A stretch of DNA of 64,000 nucleotides, taken from NCBI GenBank assembly GCA_963920525.1, contig OY986435.1, positions 173,612,327 to 173,676,326 on the forward strand, read 5' to 3'. Position 1 is the first letter of the stretch, and every line of letters starts with the position of its first letter. The notes under the pieces were generated by a model that saw nothing but the letters and a program-made list of their open reading frames with translations, did not search any database and was not told the origin of the DNA. This DNA is from Dichetophora obliterata (taxonomy: Eukaryota > Arthropoda > Insecta > Diptera > Sciomyzidae). The translations under genes and the position numbers were made by a program. Below, in pieces: positions 45,569 through 56,478 of this stretch.

Positions 45569-46430
45569 ATAGCAGTGAGGTGACTGCCGACCGAAGCGAA
45601 AATATATTTGTAAAATATTAGTATTCCCTGGAAGTCTTTGTCCTGCCACGGACCGCCTTACTGCTATATAAGAATTTTCATGCCAATCGGAAAAAAATTT
45701 TATATATTCATCTTTGATTATTTCTTTCAAAATATTTTTTATTCAGATAACATTTTTATTTTATAATTACACCAAACTATATTATAACATTTAAATTGAA
45801 TATTGTTGATATAAAAATAAAATACAGGGAGCACTATTGAATGAAAAATAATCCTCAAAAAGGATATTTAATTTTTTTCTTTCAATGTATATGAAGAGCT
45901 GTAGCTAAAATAAAAGAAATTTACTTTTTTTATATATGATATTTTGTTTGATGGGTCTTGAAGTCTCTTTTAATGCCTGCATTTGAGATCTTGCTACAAG
46001 GAAAACAGAAAACAAAGCAAGCAAAGTGCAGTTTATTTTCTGCCCACGATTCGGTTAATTCGTACATCCAGTTCATCATTAATGCACATTATTTTCATCT
46101 TTTATCACTTCATTATATTTTAAATTATGGGTTTTAATATAAAAAACAAAGTAAAACATAAGCAAAAATATAAATTAAACTTATTGAAATAATTAATGTA
46201 CACTTAAAATAGATAATAACACACACATACATAAAATTTTGTATTTACATACATTTCATTGCATTTCATTTACATTATTTTCACTGTTTGCGTCATTAAT
46301 CATTGCATTATATTTTTATAAAAATATTGGACGATGCAGTCCCACTCATGATAAAAATTAATATTGGGTAGCCTTGACAACTACTTATTTTCTCTCGAGC
46401 TGCAATTTCAAACAAAAGAAAACAATAGGG
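45569..46430 (-). repeat. Long dispersed repeat, inverted copy of 190-957
   Basis: Begins AGCAGTGAGGTGACTGCCGA and runs through CTTTGTCCTGCCACGGACCG and GGACGATGCAGTC to TTGACAACTACTTATTTTCT, the reverse complement order of the window's first kilobase. An AGGGGTATTCAAG end follows at 46429. Non-coding. Confidence 0.65.
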
Positions 46431-46561
46431 GTATTCAAGATTCAGTGCACTTGCCAGTGCAGTTGAGGACTTGAGGACTTGTGCACTTTACAAAACAAAA
46501 TATTTATAAAACTACAAATGTTTTTATGTTGGTCATGAAACTCAAATACACGCTCTTGGAT

Positions 46562-47355
46562 CAGGGATGGCCATGAATACAAATCACGATTACTGATTAT
46601 AATTACATGCATTCAGATTGCACAGATTACTTGACTTTTCTAAATATTCAGAAAAATCACATTAAAAAACAAATAAAAATACTTTCAATTAAGTAATCAT
46701 GGTAAGTAATTACATGAGATTATAAAAAATAAAGTAATCATGCGAGGTGATTACATGATTTTTAAAAAAATCAAGTAATCGTAACATGGAATTGCATGAT
46801 TTTTCAATAAATCAAGTAATCAGTAATCTGCTTTCAGTGATTGCAGATTACTTCTCGTCAGACAAAAAATTCAAAATTTGTATGTAATTTTATTATTTCA
46901 GTAATTGCTATTTACCATAATGGTTTACCATAAATACAATATTTTCTTCAGCAGCTATTAAAGTGATCTTATTGTTTGTTAGATTGGTTTTGTTAAAGAA
47001 GTGTAACAACAGTGCTCAGACATCTTTTCTGTATTTTACTTATCTCAGTTTTACAGTTGAACCACATATATAAAAACAGATATATTAGTTAACGAAATCA
47101 GCAATCAATGATTGATAAAGCCTGATAACTGATAAATTTCTTAATCAGAATAATTCAATCATTACTGGAAAATGATTGACTACTTAAATAAATCACTGAT
47201 TACTTTTGCATGATTACTGATTTCTCAAAAAAATCATTGAATAATTTAAAGTAATTAATAATTTTTTTAAGTAATCAAGTAATAAATTTGTGTATGATTA
47301 ATAGTAATCAGTAATTTTTTATAATCATTGCATGAAATCATTACTGGCCAATCTG
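46562..47355. mobile_element. hAT-like element rich in AGTAATCA motifs
   Basis: The ends are CAGGGATGGCCA and, reversed, CAGATTGGCCA. The flanks TCTTGGAT (46554-46561) and TCTCGGAT (47356-47363) match at 7 of 8. The related repeat at 17660-17690 shows the uninterrupted site CTTGGATCTTGACTACAAGG. AGTAATCA and TGATTACT recur many times in both halves, suitable as subterminal transposase-binding sites. 794 bp, no ORF. Confidence 0.75.
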
Positions 47356-47504
47356 TCTCGGATATTGGCTACCAGGAGCTCAGCAAATGCAGCAAGCATG
47401 GCAAAATTAAACAAGGTAGTGTTAGGGTTTAGAGCCGGTGACCGAAACTGTCAAAACGAAGTTGACATTTCATACAAAATCTGCAACCAATGAGAATGCA
47501 ATAT

Positions 47505-47843
47505 AATAAAAAAATAAACTGGCCATTTCAGCCCTTGGAAGGACTTTGACCTAGCTTCTATTGATCAATTGTGTTGTGCGTGTTATTAAATGTTTGATCA
47601 CAAATGACCGAGAACTGGACCTACGTGATTTATGCCGACTCCGAACGGCTTAAGTTCTCAAGAAGCTTTACATGGCAATTTTTACTCTCTGAGGTTTGCT
47701 ATTGTCTGCAGAGAGGTGACGACCGAACAGAAAAATTAATTTAATTAAAAAAACTTTCTGTCTGAGCTGGAATTGAACCCGGGCCACCGTGGTTCTTTAG
47801 CTTAGGGGTCACGCACTCTATCCACTAGGCTACGGCCGCCACT
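47505..47843 (-). mobile_element. tRNA-derived SINE with target-site duplication
   Basis: A 339-bp insert on the minus strand, flanked by 13-bp repeats GAGAATGCAATAT (47492-47504) and GAGAAAGCAATAT (47844-47856). The head is tRNA-like: A box TAGCCTAGTGGATAGAG and B box GGTTCAATTCC at normal spacing, but the acceptor does not pair, so it is not a tRNA gene. The body continues with GTCGTCACCTCTCTGCAGAC and GCCGTTCGGAGTCGGC, and the tail is T/A-rich (TTTATTTTTTTATT). The body recalls SINE sequences I associate with tephritid genomes, from memory only. Confidence 0.88.
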
Positions 47844-47904
47844 GAGAAAGCAATATGAAAGCAAAAATTGTCAAATATATCAAAATGGATGAGTTTGACA
47901 GTTA

Positions 47905-48390
47905 TGGTTATGCTAGCCAAACATGATTGCCGAACATTTTTTGTTGTTATTGTTTCACGTATAAAATGGACCGAACATTTTGATTGCTGATTGAAACGCC
48001 AAACATGCCGAACTTTCCAGTGTTGGCTGTAGTCATTTTGTATAATAGCATAAAAAAAAAGTTAAAAGTATTAAAAAGTGAAGTTGATTGTGTCTTCAAG
48101 TAACCCTTAACATAAACAGCTAGCTAGCATGTCAGATATATGCAAACCATTTTGTTTAAGATATTATAATAAAAATTCAGAGTAAATAATATCAGTTCGT
48201 ATATTTTAATTCGTTAATTTTAAGTACAAAAATGCAAATTAGGGTTGTGCTTTTTTGTGTTTTGACATACTATTACATATAATGCAACTGTGCCACCAAT
48301 CATAGCATAACCACCAAACAAACATTTCAGCGAAGAGAACAAATTAACAAAAATTAACACCGAACATGTTTGGCTAGCATAACCACGGCA
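47905..48390. mobile_element. MITE with TGGTTATGCTAGCC ends (copy 2)
   Basis: Near-identical to 36380-36911 apart from a missing 45-bp block and a short left end. It lies inside the 47410 MITE; a TTA follows the right end. PIF/Harbinger affiliation is inferred from the TAA duplication of copy 1. Confidence 0.85.
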
Positions 48391-48566
48391 TTATAAAGAA
48401 AACACATTCAGCCCTAACAATACCTTGTCTAATTCTACTATGGCAGCAAGCAACCATCAATAAGTATATCTGCTGACAAATCGTGCCTTCATAAAGAAAT
48501 CATGAAGGGTATTTACTGTTTTTCTGTATATGTATATGTAGATCTGTAGCTGAACTAAAATACATT

Positions 48567-49333
48567 AATGGTATTCACTACATTTGTTAAGCCCTGCTAA
48601 CTTGCTAAACTTAACAAATTTGTTAACTCCTGTCAAAATTTTGTTTGGGAAAAGACTTAGCAGCTTGTTAGCAAGTTAACAAGCTCAGCACCGTGTTTTT
48701 GTTTAGCAGATACCATTTGTTAATTTTGAAACGTCAAAGTTATTGAGTGTAGTGATGAATCGTTTTGTGAATGAGTTTTAACAAGTACCAAATTATTTAT
48801 GATTTGCAGCTTCAAAGTCTAAAAACTTCCCTTTTTTAATAAAAAAGTGAAAACTTTGTAAAGATGTTGGTAGAGATTTAAGACATTTCAAAGTTTCTGA
48901 GTAGCAAATGTATCAAAAGTGTTAACGCACTGTAATATAAAAATAAAAATACATTTTTGGTTACTTAGTACTGGTTACACGGGTTATTAAAACCACAGAT
49001 CTATTGCTACATTGAAAGTTGTCAAATTAACATTTGCAAACAATTTTTGCAAAATATTTGCAATTTATAAATGGTTGAAGTAAGAAACTTATATTTTTAT
49101 TTAATTAAGCTTTATTATTTATTTATTAGCCAAGTGCAAATAAACCCCGTCGTTTGATTTTGTAATAATTCAGTTTTTTCAATTTTAAGCTGTAGAAGTC
49201 TTCCAGCTGATTTTGACATATCAGTTTAGCACTTGATTATAAAATGTCTTAGCAGGTATGTTCACATCAACAGCTGCTAACTTTAACAATTTAGCAGTTT
49301 AGCAGGACTTAACAAATTTTAATGAATACCATT
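48567..49333. mobile_element. MITE with AATGGTATTCA ends, ATT duplication
   Basis: The left end AATGGTATTCACTACATTTG and the reverse-complemented right end AATGGTATTCATTAAAATTTG are inverted, continuing through TTAAGTCCTGCTAA. ATT on both sides (48564-48566 and 49334-49336). TTAACAAATTTGTTAA-like and AGCAAGTTAACAAGCT repeats lie inside. No ORF. Confidence 0.8.
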
Positions 49334-49374
49334 ATTTACAACAATTACAAAGCAAATTTACTACAACTATGAAC

Positions 49375-49640
49375 AGAGAAGAGCAGTATCACATCGGTTG
49401 CGCAACGTTAGATGGGATGAACCGAATTGGCGGCGGAAAATAAACAGCACTTTGCTTGCTATGTTTTTTGTTTGCTTCATTTTGTTTGCCACGAAGGAAT
49501 CTTCGTTCGTTCGCCCTAATTTAGTGTTTACACCGGGCAAACATCGTTCGCGATAAATTAATATCGAACACTGTTCGTTCGGGCAAAGTGTTTAAACCGA
49601 GCGAACTAACGAGATTCTTTCTTTCGTTTAGGCACAGTTA
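49375..49640. repeat. Repeat fragment plus GTTCGTTCG-rich block
   Basis: 49375-49490 is an inverted copy of the 18110-type repeat (GAACCGAATTGGCGGCGGAA, AACAGCACTTTGCTTGCTAT). Then 49525-49610 has two direct units GTGTTTACACCGGGCAAAC and GTGTTTAAACCGAGCGAAC about 60 bp apart amid GTTCGTTCG. This abuts the truncated LINE. Confidence 0.55.
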
Positions 49641-51964
49641 AACAACAATCTCAGATTTTTGAGGAATCAAAGAAATAAAATCTACAAACTTCTCAAAAAC
49701 ACTGATAATATAAGCGATGAACTGAAGCTTAGATATAACGAGCTATCAAGAGAGTTCTCTATCAAGTACGAAGAAGCGTACAAGTTGTACACGAACATCA
49801 TCGGAGAAAAAATTGTCCAAGAGCCGAGAAAATTCTTTGACTTTGTTAACATGAAGCGCAAATCTAGCGGCTATCCATCGTCTATGTTTAAAGGTAATGT
49901 CACTTCGTCCAATTCTCTTGAAATAAGCAACTTGTATGCCGATCACTTTAAGGAGGTCTTTTGTCTTCCTACCACCTTATCTGAAACTTCTCCTAGCTCA
50001 ACTATTATAGTTGATAGTTTATATTTAACCCAGGAAGAGATTTCTAATGCAATAAAAGAACTGGATATATTAAAGGGACCTGGACCAGACTTAATACCTA
50101 CAAGCTTTTTGGTGCGATGTTTAGACCAACTGCTATTGCCATTACACATAATCTTTAACGAATCACTGGTTTGTGGGACATTTCCTTCATATTGGAAATC
50201 ATCCCATCTTACGCCAATTTACAAGAATGGTGATAAAAGATCAGTTGAAAATTATAGAGGCATAGCAATCTTGTCAGCCATTCCAAAACTTTTTGAAAAA
50301 CTTATTTGTGAAAAGCTAACAAGTTTCATTAACCCACGTCTAAATGAGCAGCAACACGGGTTCCGAAAAGGGCGATCTACCACCACTAATCTCATGATTA
50401 TGGTATCAGATGTTTTAGTCAAAATGGAAAAAGGGCACCAAATAGATGCTGTTTATACTGATTTCAGTAAAGCTTTTGATCGAGTTGATCACAACATTCT
50501 TATATATAAGTTAGAAAAGTTTGGTGTTGCAGGGTCCATACTAAGTTGGCTAAAATCATATTTAAACGGCAGATCCCAGTTTGTTAAATTCCAGGGAGTT
50601 CTATCGAAAAAAATTGCAGTCTCCTCGGGAGTTCCGCAAGGTAGTCATCTTGGTCCTCTTCTTTTCAACATATTCATATCCGATCTGTCAGAAGTTCTAA
50701 ACGATATCCCACATCTTATGTATGCAGATGATTTAAAAATGTACTATTCAATTCAATCAGATGTAGATGTAAATTTTTTGCAATCAAAATTGTTGTCTCT
50801 TGAGCAATGGTGTTTTCAAAATAAACTACATCTTAATGTCAATAAATGCAATGTTATTAGCTTTTCTCGTAAAAACAACGTAACATTACATACCTACCAC
50901 CTCAATAGTATCGAATTAAAAAGGGTCAACCATATAGTGGATCTTGGAGTTGTCTTAGATTGCAAGATGCGCTTTAATCTGCACTATGATAAAATTGTGT
51001 CCAGGGCCAGCAAACAGCTCGGTTTTATAAAAAGACGTGCAAATGAATTCAAGAATATATAGGTCACTACATCCTTGTACCGTGCATTAGTGCGCCCAAT
51101 ACTTGAATATGCATGCATAATTTGGAATCCATCTTTCGATTCCCATAGAGAAAGAATTGAGTCTATTCAAAAGCAGTTCTTACTATACGCGCTTAGAGAT
51201 ATGTACAACCCCCATGATTATTGTAGCCTTCCATCATATGAACATAGACTCAGCCTTTTAAATTTGATGCCACTATCAACAAGAAGATCGTTATTGGGCT
51301 CATGCTTCACATTTGATGTAATTAATGGTGCTATTCACAGCGAATATATTTCTAATATGATTTCCTTTAACGATCCAATTAGGCGCACTAGGCATACTCG
51401 ATTGTTAACTGAATATCAGCACCAAACTACATATGCAAATAATGAACCCATCAATCGTTGTTGCAGAGAATTTAATAATATCTCTATATACTACTCACCT
51501 TCTATGTCCAAATCCTCTTTCAAGCAAACCCTATATAAATCACTCAGAAATCAGAATTAACACAGGCCTCAGATAAACTACATACATGTATGGATTTATA
51601 TGTATAAGCATTTAGTTTAATAAATCAAAATTCTTTAACATCCCTCTCCAAATCTCCCATTTACATCCTTTTGTCCTTATAGTCTTTAAGAATAATATAT
51701 ATACATCGTATCTTAAGTGTGTATATAGTCTTTCTTGTTTTCCTCCTCTTCTCTTAGTTTTGACATGGTTTTTGAAATCATGTCAATCCGGTGGGCGGAG
51801 TATGCCCACTAAGAGCACCAAATAAAAAATAAAATAAAAACAAGGAAAGGGGAGAAGAAAAACAAAAAACTTAGTAATAAGTAAACAAAACCTGTTAGAA
51901 TAAGTTAGAATAAGTAAATTGCATTGCCTTGTTTGGCCAATAAATAAATAAATAAAATAAAAAA
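49641..51964 (+). mobile_element. 5'-truncated LINE with 3' (AAAT)n tail
   Basis: Contains most of the reverse-transcriptase ORF, a 3' UTR of about 400 bp (including TGGGCGGAGTATGCCCACTA, a hairpin) and a tail CCAATAAATAAATAAATAAA ending near 51964. The apurinic endonuclease domain and any ORF1 are absent. The 5' boundary is approximate and no target duplication was found. A sister fragment lies at 13148-13745. Confidence 0.85.
49659..51560 (+). pseudogene. LINE reverse transcriptase, one in-frame stop
   Basis: Copies element RNA into DNA at the target site (target-primed reverse transcription). The frame is open from 49659 to a TAG at 51060-51062, then continues in the same frame to 51560. 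Domains: linker and pre-RT region about residues 1-140; fingers ENYRGIAILSAIPKLFEKLI; QHGFRKGRSTTTNLM; first catalytic Asp in YTDFSKAFDRVDH; SGVPQGSHLGPLLFNIFISDL segment; catalytic MYADDLKMY; thumb side LHLNVNKCNVISF and VDLGVVLD; after the stop YRALVRPILEYACIIWNP and a C-terminal tail with NEPINR. All catalytic residues are intact. The clade looks like the Jockey superfamily, but I leave that open. No methionine start is expected because of 5' truncation. Confidence 0.93.
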
Positions 51965-52184
51965 TGCTGCCAACTTTCAAGCATTTTTTATTAAAACGAA
52001 CATAGTTGGCAAATCTAAATAACTATTCATTTTCCTATTTTCACGTTTCACCGTTCAATGGGCGTTTTGGTATTGTTGTTTTCTTTTGTTATTGTTCTTA
52101 AAACAGCTGTTTCAAGACTCTGATGACAAATTTATATAAAGTTGAAGTAACTTTGTTTTACTGAGATTTGATCTGATCTAGTGC

Positions 52185-52410
52185 CACGGGAATGCAGCAT
52201 ATGTTTCGCAGCGGAGCAAAGGGTGGGGAAAGAACGATGCGTCAGTGGAGGAACTTATTGATGGTTGCTTGCTTATGTTTTCTAAGTTTCCTATCTTGTT
52301 ATCTTTGTTGTCTGTATTGATGACGAGAGTTACTCGGAAAAATAAAATGACGCAAACCAAAGATTTACCCTCTACCAAAATCGTTCAACACGCCTAAAGA
52401 AGTTTTCACT
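52185..52410 (-). repeat. Dispersed repeat with AGATTTACCCTCTACCAAAA core (inverted copy)
   Basis: Reverse complement of the 15905 and 17520 repeats, including ATTGATGACGAGAGTTACTC and AACTTATTGATGGTTGCTTG. Confidence 0.75.
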
Positions 52411-52573
52411 TCAAAAAAACATGAATACAGTCAAGCAAATGAATTTTTCTGTATATAATTTTTCAGAGGGCCAAACAAATCAAGGAACTAAAGTGATTAT
52501 GACTAAAAATTGCAAAATGATATTTAATTTTTTTCTTGTTTCGAAACACGCGATAATGTTTCTTTGTGTGTTT

Positions 52574-52819
52574 TTATTTTGAAAAATCACATAAAAGATA
52601 TATAAGTAATCTTATACTCAAAACACAACAAATTTGATACAAAAATATTTTTAATGCAGCATTTTTTAGTTTGGAATTCATATAAAAAAATAATAATTCA
52701 TGCCTCAGGACATGACGAAAAATTTCATAAGAACTTGATCCAATATATTCGCATTCGTGAAGTGAACATTTCATAAATTTCGAACGAGAACTTCTTGTAA
52801 CAGTTGTGTTATTATTCAT
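52574..52819 (-). CDS. Possible first exon with a C2H2-like zinc finger
   Basis: The minus-strand frame opens with MNNNTTVTRSSRSKFMKCSL and then contains C-x4-C-x12-H-x3-H in KCSLHECEYIGSSSYEIFRH and VLRH, the spacing of a C2H2 zinc finger. After RHE the translation turns hydrophobic and AT-driven, so only about the first 42 residues could be real. No clear donor was found. It could be a chance match in an AT-rich area or the relic of a zinc-finger gene. Confidence 0.28.
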   Translation of the reverse strand: MNNNTTVTRSSRSKFMKCSLHECEYIGSSSYEIFRHVLRHELLFFYMNSKLKNAALKIFLYQICCVLSIRLLIYLLCDFSK

Positions 52820-52922
52820 TTCAAAACTTTCACAGCATCACACACAGCAATATAAATATAAACAAAATATTGCAAAACAGCAATATATTGAAATAACAAA
52901 TAAAATTCAATGATCGCGTTGT

Positions 52923-55802
52923 AGAGTTCGCAAACTATCGATGGCACTATCGATACTATCGATAGTTTCACACTATCGTGGCTATCGATAGTTTTAAATT
53001 GACTATCGATGGATTTCGATAGTATTTAAATATTTTTTTCACTGACCCTACTATTTAGGTGTCTTTGCCATTGCAGTCAAATTCGTTTGATTTTGACAAT
53101 TTGGCATTTTTTTTTAGACTAAACTTACGTTTAGAGGATGCCCCTTTTGCATGTTCAATGTTTAACATTGTTCGTTTCCCTAGAGGGGGTTGGGGGAGTT
53201 GGATAGTATTTATTAGTTGTAATATTATTTTAGTGTTATAAATACCTTACATAATTTTTACTTACTATTTTTTGAATTGTGTTAATTAATATTTATTGAG
53301 TTTGATTGTTCATAATTTTATTGTTTATGAAAAAAATAAGAAAACTGAAAAAATTAAACTGTTCAGATCATTCAGATTTTAATGTGTACAAGACTTTATA
53401 TAAAACTAGCAAATACCCGCTGCTTCGCCTACGATACTAAAAATTAAATACCATGTAAAAATTTAAAATCATAAAATTAAAGTATTTATTTGTATTAAAT
53501 CAAATACAAATATAAAAATGATTGTGTTTGTTCAGTTTAATTATAAAAAAATGGTGTAAATATTAGAAAATGACTTTACTTAATTTGAATATCATATTTA
53601 AACGGTAATCGTTATGATAATATAAATTTGCCTCGCTTTTTTTGTTTTTTTACTTTTAAAAAAGTCCTGCATAACAGGGTTACAAAAAATTTGGGTAAAA
53701 ATTTTTAAAATTTCTAGTAAACAATTAATTTTTTTAACAAAGATTCTGAGCATAAATATATTCTTCTTAAATTTAAAAAAAATCCGTTATTACGACATCA
53801 AACTTTTTGCAATATCTCGAAAACTATATATTTTCTCAGTACAACGCATTTTTATATGAAAAGTCGTTGATTAATAAAAATAACGGTAAATGAAAGCTTT
53901 TTCGGAAATATTTTGTACGGATAGTAGGTATGTTAAAAAAATCTTATTATTATGGCATCAAAGTTATTGCGATATGGGCATTTCCACAGAAAAGTCTATT
54001 GTGCCCAAAAAAATTAAAACTAATTAAAAACCTATTATTTGGTGATATATCTAAAAGAAACATTTCCATTTTATTAATTTAAGCAGTTTGTACATAAATC
54101 TATTTACCGTGAAGGTAAAATCGTCTGCACTGGCTAACAAATTTAGTTTTTCTTTTTCGTAAATGTTTAGTAAATGTTTCGTAAGCTTTTTTGTTTTAGT
54201 AAAAATGGAAGGCATTGGCCTTGAGATATTAAAAAATGGCTGAGGCATGGAAAGGACAATATATTAAATTTGTTTTTAAATTACAAAATTATATAATTAC
54301 GTAACTACCTAATTACTTAATTACCCAATTGAACTACAGTGGAAATTTAAGGTACGCAACGCCAGTAACGTAACGCCAAATCAAAAAGACAAATAAAACA
54401 AACAGAAGATTTTTTAATATGATCACTTGGAAAATGAACTTATATTATTTAAAACCCTTCTTAAAAAAAGCTGAATACAAAAAGTCTTGTCCAATTCAGA
54501 GTTTTTTGTAGTCCAAGTTAAAAATCAATTCTGTTTTTGTAACGTAATGCCAGCATATATTTTTGCTTATATCTTTAAAACCTTTGCGTTAATTGTTGGC
54601 ATTGTTTTTATTTAATATAGTGCAACTTAATTGCTACGCAAATATAAAAAAAAAACTTTTTAAAAATTAGAATTTCAGTCTATTTTTTAATATTTATTCG
54701 TACAAATCGTCCGTAACGCCAGTTTGGAAATGCCCATATCTCAAAAACTATAGATTTTTTCAATATTACACATTTTCTTAAGCTTCAGAATGAGAAAAAA
54801 AACGATTGAAATTTCAAGTTTTGACTTCGCAAGCAAACATCTCCGCCATTTTCAAATCGATTTTTATCAAATTTTCTTTGTCTGAAAGTTCAATTAAGTG
54901 AGTTAAGAAAATGAGAAAAGGCTTAACGTTACCTCACCAATGCAATGTCTTATATTATTTTCAAAAAACTCTAAAATATTCAATTGTACTACAAAATAGG
55001 CCAAAAGTTATTTGTTGTTGTAAACTTTTTTTTTATTTTCATTTTCCCTACTCTCTTATATGACATGTCATTTATCTGCAAAAATTGTTCCATTTTGATA
55101 CATAAACAATTATTGTACTATCGTGAAAAATCATTTGCCATTTAACCCCTGCCTTATGATTTTTTAATGAAAATTAATTTGCTTAAAATATTGTTTTTAT
55201 ATTTTTTACAATGTTCTACAGCTTAAACACTAATGATTATTATGAATTTATTCTATGAAACAAAATTTTCAAATATAGCTTAAAAAGTCATTTCGGTAAA
55301 AAAATTTTAAAATATTTCAAACCTGACCTTCGAGCAAAACACATGCCAGACGTTTCCTTTTGAAACATCAATGCATGACGATCAGAACCTTCTGAAAAAT
55401 ACAGCCCTCTTATTGATTTATAGAATTCCCCGGCAGACGTCCTGCCGCAGTTACTGCTATATACGAATTTTCATGCTGTTCTATTTGATTTTGTAGTAAT
55501 TAAAGAATTAATTTTTCGAAAACCTTGGTAAGCTACGACAATCTAAATTATCATAGGAATCGAATAAAAAAAAAGAACTATCAAAATCGGTTCAGCGGTT
55601 ACCGAGCTTACTCTGGATCAAATTTCGTGAGTCTCCTTTTATATAATAGTATAGATAAATAAAATATAAATGTTAAAGTCAAGACGACTTTAACTACATA
55701 TTAACATAAACTCTATCAAAAACGATCGATAGTTTATCGATGGTTAGTAAAAAAGTATCGCCCACTATTGATGGTCGGAACTATCGATAGTTTGCGAACT
55801 CT
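52923..55802. mobile_element. TIR element with clustered TATCGATA sites at both ends
   Basis: Ends AGAGTTCGCAAACTATCGAT and its inverse ATCGATAGTTTGCGAACTCT are perfect over about 20 bp. The flanks ATCGCGTTGT (52913-52922) and ATCGCGTTGC (55803-55812) match at 9 of 10. The left end carries CTATCGAT or a close variant about six times in 100 bp (52935-53030); the right end about four times (55725-55795). A 2.25-kb ACTAGC element (53405-55655) is nested inside, so the original was about 630 bp. A duplication of 9-10 bp fits Mutator-like or foldback elements. No ORF. Confidence 0.8.
53405..55655 (+). mobile_element. Dispersed element starting ACTAGCAAATACCCGC
   Basis: The start ACTAGCAAATACCCGCTGCT and the end (AAAATCGGTTCAGCGGTTAC, then TTTTATATAATAGTATAGAT) match the pattern of 43833-45507. 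Inside, 55425-55485 is a fragment of the GTCCGTGGCAGGAC repeat and 53640-55420 is AT-rich. A 65-residue minus frame at 54051-54248 has no domain. Confidence 0.55.
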
Positions 55803-55992
55803 ATCGCGTTGCAACGCTACGAATAATGTTCACTCACGAATGAGCATGCACGCGTCTAGCGGGAGTTAGCTGTATCGATTACTACAACTATAGGAGTAAA
55901 ATTAAACGAAATTTGACTAAAATTAATGCAATAGTTGTAGTAAAGCTTTAAATTACTGCATTCATTGCAATAAAATAACTCTCCGAAACAAT

Positions 55993-56475
55993 AGTGGAGT
56001 TCACGATCTAGTGCAAATGGTCTTGCATGTGTGCATTTGCAAAATATTATTGCATATATTTGCACTACACTAACAAAATACACAGATTTGCACTTGCTAC
56101 ATTCTTGCAGCAATGCAACACTAAAAACCTGTAGCTTACAAATGCTAAGCATGTGCAACACTGGATTGCAAGCTCAAGCGAACAATCAGCTAATGTCCGG
56201 AAAGTGTAGACAAATTAATTTTGTGTGAGAAACCAAAAGAGTCTATTATTGCCTCTTTTTCAATTTTTCTCGGCATAATATTGCAGATTTAAACAAAATA
56301 TAAGAAATTATTACTTCACAAAGTAATTTTTTTTATTTTTTTTTTAAATCAGCTGTGTATTAATTTTGCAAGAAGTGTTGCAGAGTAATCCAAAAAGAGC
56401 TGTTCACAATTGATTGCAAATGTTTGCAATTGCATAATTTTGCAATCTGGTGCAAATAAGATTGTGAACTGCCCT
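55993..56475. mobile_element. MITE with AGTGGAGTTCAC / AGGGCAGTTCAC ends, AAT duplication
   Basis: The left end AGTGGAGTTCACGATCTAGT and the reverse-complemented right end AGGGCAGTTCACAATCTTAT are inverted with mismatches. AAT lies on both sides (55990-55992 and 56476-56478). TTGCAAAT, TGCAAAAT and TGCACTTGCAT-like motifs fill both halves. No ORF. Confidence 0.7.
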
Positions 56476-56478
56476 AAT

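Larger units (their letters stand above)
47410..48429. mobile_element. MITE with ACAAGGTAGTGTTAGGG ends (copy 2, carrying two insertions)
   Basis: Reverse-orientation copy of 17896-18093, flanked by TA. Aligning to the uninterrupted copy shows a SINE at 47505-47843 and a second MITE at 47905-48390. Without them the copy is about 190 bp, as expected. Confidence 0.88.

Noticed and set aside
47763..47843. tRNA gene on the minus strand
   Set aside because: A and B boxes are good but the acceptor ends do not pair, the T stem is imperfect, and a SINE body with a target duplication follows.
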